Assembly: GCA_014378555.1 (NCBI GenBank)
Contig: JACMNN010000154.1
Location: 1-32,046 of the forward strand
Reading direction: 5' to 3'
DNA: 32,046 bases
Source of the DNA: Burkholderiales bacterium
Lineage (GTDB): Bacteria; Pseudomonadota; Gammaproteobacteria; Burkholderiales; Casimicrobiaceae
Below the pieces are notes generated by a model. It was not told the origin of the DNA. It ran no database searches and was given only the letters and a program-made list of their open reading frames with translations. How positions within the stretch are numbered: the stretch's first letter is position 1; each line of letters starts with the position of its first letter. Shown here one piece after another: positions 14,281 through 20,877 of this stretch. The position numbers were made by a program, and so were the translations under genes.

Positions 14281-15275
14281 GCTGTTGCTCCCTTTGTTGA
14301 ATTTATATAAACCAGATAAGCCCGAACCATGTCGTCAAAGCTCGTGTCCGCCGTCATGCCCAGCGCCTTGCCGCGCTCTGCAGAAAACGCCTGCGGCCAA
14401 GACGACACCAGTCGATCAATCGTTGGATCAAGCTGCCAGGTGACGCGATCAGCAACGTGGTCTCCGGCAACCCGGCGTAGGCTGTCCACCATATCACGCA
14501 CCGACACGGTGATGCCGGGAACACTGATGCTGCGCGTATGGGTCAGGTGTGATGCCGCGACCTCGTGCCCGATCAGCAGATTGTCGATCACCCGCGGCGG
14601 CGATTGCACCCACATCTTCGCGTCGGGTGCGGCAGGACACACCGCGTCAACGCCCGCGAGTGGCTCGCGAATAATGCCGCTGGCAAAGCTTGACGCCGCC
14701 TTGTTCGGTTTACCGGGACGCACTGTCACGGTAGGCAGGCGCAACGAACGGCCGTCGATCATGCCCTTACGCGCCATGTCGCTGACCAACATTTCGCCGA
14801 TCGCTTTTTGTGCGCCGTAGGAGCCTTGCGGCGTCAGAATTTGGTCATCTGCAAGCACGGCCGGCAGTGCGCCGCCAAACACGGCAATCGAGCTGGTGAA
14901 AACAAACTTTGCTGGTAAGGATAGCGTTCGCATAAGTTCAAGCAAGGTGCGTGTTGCATCTACATTTACGCGCATGCCGATGTCGAAATCGGCTTCCGCC
15001 TGACCGCTCACAACGGCTGCCAGATGAAACACGCTGCCCGTGTTCGCACTCACCGCTTGCGCCAGCACATTGCGATCAGCAACGTCGCCGATCACTTGCG
15101 ACACGCGTTTGTCGGCGAGCCACGGTTCGCCTTGCGCAGCATTCATGTCCACCAGCACCAGTTCGCTGACTTCGCGTAGTTGCCCGCTGGCATCAGTGAG
15201 CGCGCCGCGTTCAAGAATTTTTGCGGCAAGCAGTTTGCCGAGGAATCCTGCTCCACCTGTGATGACTACGCGCAT
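14277..15275 (-). CDS. denD: NAD-dependent epimerase/dehydratase, DenD (D-erythronate dehydrogenase)-like
   Basis: This 332-residue extended short-chain dehydrogenase has a Rossmann motif GGAGFLG (7-13), a catalytic Ser128/Ser129 region (VFTSSIAVFG) and the catalytic pair Tyr153/Lys157 in YGAQK. The block ASSFASGIIREPLAG and the following CPAAPDAKMWVQSP are the kind of sequence found in D-erythronate dehydrogenase DenD, which oxidises D-erythronate to the 2-keto acid. Overlap with the aldolase gene is four bases, so the two are translated together. The kinase (DenK/OtnK) and isomerase (OtnI) of the tetronate pathway are absent from the window, so a related hydroxy-acid substrate is possible. 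The gene symbol is given on family resemblance only. Confidence 0.72.
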   Translation of the reverse strand: MRVVITGGAGFLGKLLAAKILERGALTDASGQLREVSELVLVDMNAAQGEPWLADKRVSQVIGDVADRNVLAQAVSANTGSVFHLAAVVSGQAEADFDIGMRVNVDATRTLLELMRTLSLPAKFVFTSSIAVFGGALPAVLADDQILTPQGSYGAQKAIGEMLVSDMARKGMIDGRSLRLPTVTVRPGKPNKAASSFASGIIREPLAGVDAVCPAAPDAKMWVQSPPRVIDNLLIGHEVAASHLTHTRSISVPGITVSVRDMVDSLRRVAGDHVADRVTWQLDPTIDRLVSSWPQAFSAERGKALGMTADTSFDDMVRAYLVYINSTKGATA

Positions 15276-15298
15276 TGAATATGGCCTGAGTTGCGTTT

Positions 15299-15327
15299 GT
15301 AGGAGCGGGGCCGCGGCATGCCGCGTC
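15299..15327. repeat. REP-like element (GTAGGAG head + perfect palindrome)
   Basis: GTAGGAGCGGGG (15299-15310) is followed by the perfect 14-base palindrome CGCGGCATGCCGCG (15312-15325). The GTAGGAGCG head plus GC-rich stem is the layout of REP sequences well known in Pseudomonas and Xanthomonas. It sits in the 92-base divergent interval between the denD-like gene and the oxygenase gene. Confidence 0.6.
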
Positions 15328-15367
15328 CTTTAACCGCCAAGATGTACATCGATTCTAGAATTAGCCA

Positions 15368-16000
15368 ATGCCCGACATTCACGAAAGTATCGCAAACTGC
15401 CTCGCAACAACCGGATGGTACGCGGGCGAATCGATATTTGCCGCTGAGCTGTGTGATCGCCTAGTGCGGCGAGCCCGTTTGCTGGCAGATACGCATGAGC
15501 TGAGATCTGCGCGCGTCGGTCGCAACGTGGGCGTGCAAGCCAACGCGCAGTTGCGTGGCGACGACACTCGCTGGCTCGCGCAGGCGCCGGTGGATGCGAG
15601 TGAGCGCGACGCGGTGGCATCGGTAACGGGCTTGCAAACGTATCTCAACGAAGCGCTGTTCCTCGGAGCGCATGAGGTGGAGTTGCATTTCGCGCGCTAC
15701 GCACCCGGCGCGTTTTACCGAACGCACCGGGATCGCTTTCGCGACGATGATGCGCGGCTAGTGTCGCTGGTTTTCTATCTTAATGACCATTGGCCGGATG
15801 ATGCGGGCGGCGAGTTGGTGCTGTACGCGGATGATGACAGCGGAACCGTTGTTGCGCGTGTTCAGCCGCGCGCCGGAACGATGGTGTGTTTTCTCAGTGA
15901 TCGCTTTCCGCATGAGGTGCTGCCCGCAACGCGCGAACGGGTTTCGTTAACCGGATGGTTGCGACGATCAGAGGTAGCCGTGCATAGAATTAGTCCATGA
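15368..16000 (+). CDS. 2-oxoglutarate/Fe(II)-dependent oxygenase (prolyl-4-hydroxylase-like)
   Basis: This 210-residue protein has a C-terminal double-stranded beta-helix dioxygenase domain. The Fe(II) triad is His120 and Asp122 in RTHRDRF plus His182 in FPHEV. The 2-oxoglutarate anchor is Arg191 in RERVSLTGWLRR. The core stretch LVFYLNDHWPDDAGGELVLY is characteristic of the P4Hc/SM-20-like family, which hydroxylates proline or other residues on proteins. The first 90 residues carry no motif I recognise. The stop overlaps the dtd start by four bases and dtd overlaps the next gene in the same way, giving a three-gene unit with a translation-related enzyme. A ribosomal or tRNA-linked hydroxylation target is possible but only inferred. 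Confidence 0.87.
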   Translation: MPDIHESIANCLATTGWYAGESIFAAELCDRLVRRARLLADTHELRSARVGRNVGVQANAQLRGDDTRWLAQAPVDASERDAVASVTGLQTYLNEALFLGAHEVELHFARYAPGAFYRTHRDRFRDDDARLVSLVFYLNDHWPDDAGGELVLYADDDSGTVVARVQPRAGTMVCFLSDRFPHEVLPATRERVSLTGWLRRSEVAVHRISP

Positions 16001-16446
16001 GAATTTTGATTCAGCGCGTGATGTCCGCGAACGTAGTGGTCGAAGGATCGGTCACCGGCGCCATAGATAACGGGCTGCTCTTGCTAGTTGGCGTCAGCCA
16101 CGCCGACACTGAGAGCATCGAGGACCGCATGGCTGACAAGATCGTCAAGTTGCGCATTTTTAGCGACGAAAAAGGCTTGATGAATCGCAGTGTGCTTGAT
16201 GTCGGCGGCGGCCTATTGGCGGTCAGCCAGTTCACGCTTTATGCCGACGCGAAGAACGGCAATCGCCCCAGTTACGCCAATGCTGCGCGGCCCGAGCAGG
16301 CGTCCCCTGCGTTCGATCGCCTAGTTGCAAAACTCGCCGTGCGGCTGGGCAAACCGGTGCCTACTGGCGTGTTTGGTGCAGACATGAAAGTCGCCCTCGT
16401 CAACGACGGCCCAGTGACGATCTGGTTAGATTCGGACGCGCCATGA
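15997..16446 (+). CDS. dtd: D-aminoacyl-tRNA deacylase
   Basis: This 149-residue homodimeric cytoplasmic enzyme removes D-amino acids (and glycine) mischarged on tRNA. The two active-site motifs are present: SQFTLYAD (77-84), which contains the SQFT block, and the cross-subunit Gly-cisPro in NDGPVT (GP at 138-139). The middle stretch NGNRPSYANAARPE is typical. Length is normal. The ATG at 15997 overlaps the oxygenase stop (ATGA), and the stop at 16446 overlaps the start of the VOC gene (ATGA), so all three are translationally coupled. Confidence 0.96.
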   Translation: MRILIQRVMSANVVVEGSVTGAIDNGLLLLVGVSHADTESIEDRMADKIVKLRIFSDEKGLMNRSVLDVGGGLLAVSQFTLYADAKNGNRPSYANAARPEQASPAFDRLVAKLAVRLGKPVPTGVFGADMKVALVNDGPVTIWLDSDAP

Positions 16447-17105
16447 GTGTGCTTGCCAGCGAATTTGACCACCTCGTAGTAGCGGCGCAAACGCTGGACG
16501 AGGGCCGTGCGTGGGCACGTGAAACACTAGGCGTAGAAGCGGTGGGCGGCGGCAAACACGATGGTCTTGCAACGCACAATACCTTGATCAAACTTGACGG
16601 CAAGCGCTACCTCGAAATCATCGCCATTGATCCCGACGCGGATGTGCCAAATGTTCCGCGCTGGTTTGGGCTCGACACGCTTGAGGTGCGCGAGCACATC
16701 AAGCACGGCCCGCGGCTGGTGGCATGGGTGGCGCGCTGCAAAGGCGCGCTGAACGCGATTGAGCAGCTGGCGGCAACGCATACCTACTCCGCCAACCTGG
16801 TTCGATCGGCTTCGCGCGCGGACTTCCGCTGGCGGTTCGCTTTCACACCAAACGGTGAGCGCATTGCAGGCGGCACACTGCCGCATCTGATTCAATGGGA
16901 TTGTCACACTCATCCTAGTGAGCGCTTGCCTGAAAGTGCTGTTTCGCTTACGGCGCTGATGCTGGGTGCACCAGAGCCCGAGCCGCTCGCGGCGATGCTT
17001 GAAGCGCTGCATTTTTCCGATGCAAGGGTACAGGTTGGGCAGAGCACCGCATCCCATCTGGTGGCGATGTTGCAAACGCCGCTGGGTAGTGTTGTGCTCG
17101 ATTAA
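16443..17105 (+). CDS. VOC-superfamily protein with glyoxalase-like domain
   Basis: The protein is 220 residues and begins with the VOC metal-site pattern EFDHLVVAAQTLDEG (His9). RYLEIIAIDPDADVP (about 58-72) then supplies a Glu of the type used as a metal ligand, and a second half carries LPHLIQWD. This is the architecture of the Glyoxalase_3-like domain family found widely in Proteobacteria, for which no fixed reaction is known. The ATG overlaps the dtd stop by four bases. After the stop there is a 7-bp stem (17110-17116 with 17130-17136) without a T-run. It is likely to be a small-molecule metabolic or detoxification enzyme; no substrate can be named. Confidence 0.8.
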   Translation: MSVLASEFDHLVVAAQTLDEGRAWARETLGVEAVGGGKHDGLATHNTLIKLDGKRYLEIIAIDPDADVPNVPRWFGLDTLEVREHIKHGPRLVAWVARCKGALNAIEQLAATHTYSANLVRSASRADFRWRFAFTPNGERIAGGTLPHLIQWDCHTHPSERLPESAVSLTALMLGAPEPEPLAAMLEALHFSDARVQVGQSTASHLVAMLQTPLGSVVLD

Positions 17106-17214
17106 CGTCGCGTAGGTTGGTTCGCCGCGCCTACGCTGGCATGTTGGTGTCATCACAGGACAACATCGACCCATTATGCTTTGCGCCACCCGAAATCTTC
17201 AAACCGGAGCCCCG

Positions 17215-18219
17215 TTGAAACGCCTGCTAGCCGCCACTTTTCTTCTGTTCTGCACCGCCTCGCACGCGCAGCTCAATATCCTTTGCTCAACAGATGCCGA
17301 TTGGTGCGAAAGCAAAGCGCGCGAGTTCTCGGTGCAAACCGGCGTGAAGGTCAATCTGTCGCGCAAAGCCACCGGGGAAGTGTTCGCGCAATTGAAGGCC
17401 GAGAGCGCGAACCCAAAGGCGGACCTTTGGTACGGTGGCACCCACGACCCGCACTTGCAGGCGGCCAACGAAGGCTTACTTCAGCCCTACGTCAGCGGCA
17501 ACATGAAAGACCAGTATCCGTGGTCCGCAGATCTGCTGACTCAGAGTGGCGATCAGGTCGCAGGCATTTATCGCATCACGTTGGGCTTTGGCTTTAACCG
17601 CGATCTGCTGGCAAAAAAAGGCCTTACCGCGCCTGCTTGCTGGAGCGATTTGCTGAAACCTGAGTTCAAGGGTGATATTGAGACGTCTAACCCGACGACC
17701 AGCGGCACCGCGTACACTATTCTGGCCACGCTGGTGCAGATGATGGGCGAAGACAAGGCGTTTGCCTACCTCCGTGCGCTCAACAAAAACGTCAATCGTT
17801 ACACCAGCAGCGGCACCGCACAGCGGCAAAGCGTCGCACGCGGTGAGTCACTAATTGGCATTACCTTTCTCGACGAATTTATCCCGGAGCAATACGTGAA
17901 CGCGCCGATTGAAATCGTGCTGCCGTGCGAGGGCACCGGCTACAGCGTGGGCGCGATGAGCATCGTTAAAGGCGCACGCAATCTCGATGCGGCAAAAAAG
18001 TTTTACGATTGGGCGTTGACCGCTGAGGCGCAGACCATTCGCGATCAAACTAAAGTCATCGCCATTCCCTCGAACCGCGCAGCCATTGCGCCTGATCGAG
18101 TCAAGGCGCTGGAAAAAGCCAAACTCATTAGCTACGATTTCGCCAAATACGGCGCGAGCAGCGAACGCAAACGGCTCATTGAAAAATGGGATCGCGAGGT
18201 TAAAAACGCGCCGCGCTGA
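17215..18219 (+). CDS. Periplasmic ABC-type substrate-binding protein (Fe3+/AfuA-like), copy 1
   Basis: This secreted solute-binding protein resembles the iron(III)/AfuA-FbpA extracellular family. I chose the TTG start at 17215 because GGAG lies five bases upstream and it gives an ideal signal peptide, MKRLLAATFLLFCTASHAQ; an ATG at 17176 adds 13 residues and lacks a ribosome-binding site. The mature protein opens with LNILCSTDADWCESKA. Conserved blocks shared with the next gene are RLKAESANPK-like (here QLKAESANPKADLWYGG), a CWSDLLKPEFKGDIE block, LPCEGTGY and a C-terminal KYGASSERKRLIEKW. No classic tandem-tyrosine iron site is obvious, so the ligand may not be iron. No permease or ATPase gene accompanies it. 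Confidence 0.85.
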   Translation: MKRLLAATFLLFCTASHAQLNILCSTDADWCESKAREFSVQTGVKVNLSRKATGEVFAQLKAESANPKADLWYGGTHDPHLQAANEGLLQPYVSGNMKDQYPWSADLLTQSGDQVAGIYRITLGFGFNRDLLAKKGLTAPACWSDLLKPEFKGDIETSNPTTSGTAYTILATLVQMMGEDKAFAYLRALNKNVNRYTSSGTAQRQSVARGESLIGITFLDEFIPEQYVNAPIEIVLPCEGTGYSVGAMSIVKGARNLDAAKKFYDWALTAEAQTIRDQTKVIAIPSNRAAIAPDRVKALEKAKLISYDFAKYGASSERKRLIEKWDREVKNAPR

Positions 18220-18345
18220 TAAGCGCAAACCCCGCAAGTGACTGGCGCGACTTTCGGTATTCTTGTCGCCTTGTGCCAAATGCGCAGGCGTTGCTAGTTT
18301 TCGCCCCGGTGCGCCCAATTTTCATTGCTCCACAAAAGGTATCCC

Positions 18346-19374
18346 ATGAAAAAAAACCTGTTCAAATTTAGCGCTTTCGCCATCAGCGTGGGCCTGTTTG
18401 CTGCGCCCTCGATGGCGCAACAAGTCAACGCCTATTGCTCAACCAATCAGTCGTGGTGCGAAATGGCCGCCACAGAATTCACTAAGTCCACCGGCATAAA
18501 AGTCGTACAGACCCACCTCGGCACGGGCGAAGCGCTGGCACGCCTGAAAGCCGAATCAGCAAACCCAAAAACCGACATCTGGTGGGGCGGCACCGGTGAC
18601 CCGTTTCTTGCCGCAGCTGAAGAGAAACTGCTCGACGTTTATCGCCCCGCCTACACCAAAGATTTGTACGATTGGAGTGTGCGTCAGTACGACATGAGCG
18701 GCAACACGGTCGGCGCTTTCTACACCAGCTCGATCGGGCTTGGTTGGAACGAGGAAATCCTCAGCAAAAAGAAACTGCCTGCGCCGAAATGCTGGGCCGA
18801 CCTGACCGATCCCAAGTACAAGGGTGAGATCGAAATGGCCAATCCTGGGTCATCCGGCGGCGCGTACACCATCGTTGCTGGACTGATCCAGTTGATGGGT
18901 GAAGACGTCGCGTTCGAATACATGAAAAAGCTGCACAAGAACGTCACAAGCTACACCAAAAGCTCGCAAGCGCAGGCCAAAAACGTAGCGCGTGGCGAGG
19001 CCGGTATCGGCATCTCGTTTCTGTTTGGTTTTGAGGAAGAACGTCAAGCAGGATTCAAATCGGTGCGCTCGGTGGCGCCGTGTGAAGGCACCGCCTATGA
19101 GCTAGGCGGCATTGCGCTGATCAAGGGCGGACGCAACGGCGAGTTGGCCAAAAAATACTACGACTGGCTCATGAGCCCGGCCGGTCAGGGCATCGGTGCC
19201 AAGGCCAATTCGCTACAAAACCCTGCCAACAAAACGTTCAAGCAAGACGCAAAAATTCCGACTATGGACGGCGTGAAACTGATCAATTACGACTTCAAAA
19301 AATACGGCGCGTCGTCGGAGCGAAAACGCATTCTGGAACGTTGGGAAAAAGAAGTTAATTCGCTGCCACGATAG
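18346..19374 (+). CDS. Periplasmic ABC-type substrate-binding protein (Fe3+/AfuA-like), copy 2
   Basis: This is a paralogue of the preceding gene, about 126 bases downstream. The ATG at 18346 is chosen over an upstream ATG at 18325 because AAAAGG lies seven bases before it and the signal peptide then starts MKKNLFKFSAFAIS and ends at SMAQ. Four cysteines are conserved with copy 1: the pair in YCSTNQSWCE, one in KCWADLTDPKYKGEIE and one in APCEGTAYELGG. These suggest one or two disulfides. SSGGAYTIVAGLIQLMGED and KYGASSERKRILERW are also shared. Codons are similar to copy 1, so I infer an old local duplication. Downstream lies the broken IS110 element rather than transport permease genes. Confidence 0.87.
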   Translation: MKKNLFKFSAFAISVGLFAAPSMAQQVNAYCSTNQSWCEMAATEFTKSTGIKVVQTHLGTGEALARLKAESANPKTDIWWGGTGDPFLAAAEEKLLDVYRPAYTKDLYDWSVRQYDMSGNTVGAFYTSSIGLGWNEEILSKKKLPAPKCWADLTDPKYKGEIEMANPGSSGGAYTIVAGLIQLMGEDVAFEYMKKLHKNVTSYTKSSQAQAKNVARGEAGIGISFLFGFEEERQAGFKSVRSVAPCEGTAYELGGIALIKGGRNGELAKKYYDWLMSPAGQGIGAKANSLQNPANKTFKQDAKIPTMDGVKLINYDFKKYGASSERKRILERWEKEVNSLPR

Positions 19375-19466
19375 TCAATTTGACGCACGACAGCGTACGG
19401 CAGCAGCGTAGATACCGTCTTAAAAAGCAAGCAAAAAATGGATTTTGCGTTGAGCACCGACTTGCG

Positions 19467-19521
19467 CACAGGGGCATCCGAAACGAGCTTTTTAGGGGGC
19501 AAGTTTTCGGCCGCCCCTGTG
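19467..19521 (-). ncRNA. Structured end flank of the IS110 element (bridge-RNA-like candidate)
   Basis: A 9-bp perfect stem (CACAGGGGC 19467-19475 with GCCCCTGTG 19513-19521) encloses a second stem (CCGAAAC 19478-19484 with GTTTTCGG 19503-19510, one bulge) and an 18-base loop containing CTTTTTAGGGGG. It lies just beyond the 3' end of the minus-strand transposase remnant. IS110/IS1111 elements are known to encode a bridge RNA in a non-coding end, in some subgroups downstream of the transposase. That this is such an RNA is my inference. Confidence 0.35.
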
Positions 19522-19536
19522 GAAAAGCTACGTTGG

Positions 19537-20558
19537 TCATACGGCTGGCGCGTGCGGCGTGTGGTTTCTTGCGCCGGGATGCCACGTTGGATCATAGGGC
19601 TTACCGCTGTGGATGACACCAAAGCACAGATGCGCGAGCTTTCGCATGGCCGCCCCCAATGCACTCATTTTGCAGGCGCCTCGGCTCAGCAGACGCAGGT
19701 AGACCGCTCTGACGTGCGGATTGCATGTGGTGGCCGTCACCGCAGGCAGGTAGAGCAGCTTTCTGAGCGCGGAGGGGCCCCGCTTGGACAGCGTGCTGCG
19801 CCCGCGCACCGAGGTCCCCGACAGATGCTGCACCGGATTCAAGCCGATGAAGGCGGCCACTGCCTCAGCACTCTTGAAGCTTTTGCTGCTGAGCAGGGCT
19901 TCATGCGCTGGGCCACGCGCGGGCCTACGCCCTTGATGCTTTGAAGCAAAGTGTCGTTGTTTTTAAGCGTCGGATCGTCATCAATGTGGATCTTAATTTG
20001 GGCGTCGAGCGCGATGAGCTCTTTCTCCAAAAATTTCAGCGTCTTGTTGATCGAGCCGATCACCACTTTGGGGGTGTTCATCGCGCACCGGGCTTTTTCC
20101 AGCCGGTTGCCATCGCGCTGAATGTCAGCGCAGAGCGTGTCGCGGCGGGCCAAGAGCGCCGCATCGATTTGATCGTTTTTGCTGACCACGCCAATGGCCC
20201 CCGCGTAGCTTCTCAGTCGGGCCGGGTTGACCAGCACCACGGTACAACCGGCCTCATGCAGAAGCCACGTGGCGGTTTCGTGACACACGCCGGCGGGCTC
20301 GAGCACGGCGCGGATCGCCTGCGCAGGGCAGCCTTTGCTGTCAAGCCACGCAAGAAGGGCATGGATGCCAGCGGGAGTGTTGGCGACACTTTTGTCGAGA
20401 CGCTTGCCGGGGGCGTTCTGGCGCAGCAGCGCGCAGTCGAGCTTGGCTTTGCTGACATCGATGCCCAGCGTGTTGAGGCGGGCCAGGTCGGTTGGGGTTG
20501 GGGTTGGGGTTGGGGGCGAATTCTCCATGGGGGTAGGCTGCTCCAAATTAAGGGTCAT
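19537..20558 (-). pseudogene. IS110-family transposase, frameshifted and internally deleted
   Basis: The N-terminal part (frame 20558 to about 19910) has the RuvC-like DEDD start LGIDVSKAKLD, the Glu of VLEPAGVCHETA, and SKNDQIDA. Where about 45-50 residues usually follow, it jumps directly to ALLARRDTL, so an internal deletion has removed that stretch. The helix-hairpin-helix GVGPRVAQ is followed near 19906-19914 by a one-base loss. The C-terminal Transposase_20 part then continues in another frame (AFIGLNPVQHLSGTS, GRSTLSKRGPSALRKLLY, LGAAMRKLAHLCFGV) to a stop at 19537. IS110 enzymes insert elements by a bridge-RNA-guided recombination. This copy should be inactive. A TTGGGG repeat encodes the PTPTPT run at its N-terminus. 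Confidence 0.9.
20492..20515 (+). repeat. Four-copy TTGGGG tract (telomere-like, G-quadruplex-forming)
   Basis: Four uninterrupted TTGGGG units are followed by one extra G, giving four runs of at least four G separated by TT. The G-rich strand is the template strand of the transposase gene and the tract encodes its Pro-Thr repeat. This is an ideal intramolecular G-quadruplex motif. Confidence 0.9.
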
Positions 20559-20877
20559 ACGGGTGCGCCAAATACTGCGTTTCTCGCCACCACCATCGTG
20601 CCCGCTTGCCTTGTGGATACAGGGTCAAAGCCCTACGATGCCGCTCAGCGTCAAACAACGTCGGCGCGAGGTGAGACGAGCTGCGTTATCTACGTTTCGA
20701 GGTCATCGCCTCAAGGGTGGGCTCATGCTAGGCTCGTCTCGTGTAGCAGGCGCAATTGCTACAAACTTAAAGATACAAGGGTGGGCACCCCGTGCCCACC
20801 GTGGCATTGATCGCGCCGGAATGATCCGATTCACAAGCGTTGGTGGGCACGGGGTGCCCACCCTGCAAAGGCTGTCG
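20559..20877. other. Non-coding interval beside the IS110 remnant
   Basis: No supported gene occurs here. The interval contains an inverted pair GAGACGAGC/GCTCGTCTC (20673-20681 with 20732-20740, about 50 bases apart) and the REP-like pair at 20779-20863. The upstream end of the IS110 element probably lies within the first 100 bases, but I cannot fix the boundary because no terminal repeats are evident. Confidence 0.45.
20779..20863. repeat. Inverted pair of REP-like 22-base palindromes
   Basis: Two 22-base units (20779-20800 and 20842-20863) are perfect reverse complements of each other. Each is itself a hairpin: GGTGGGCAC and GTGCCCACC around three C or G. The spacer is 41 bases. The unit closes 14 bases before the stop codon of the minus-strand binding-protein gene, so on that strand it may act as a transcription end or stabilising structure. 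Confidence 0.85.

Noticed and set aside
19941-20810. 289-codon plus-strand frame across the IS110 remnant
   Set aside because: Antisense to the clearly identifiable transposase; composition and sequence do not match any family I know.
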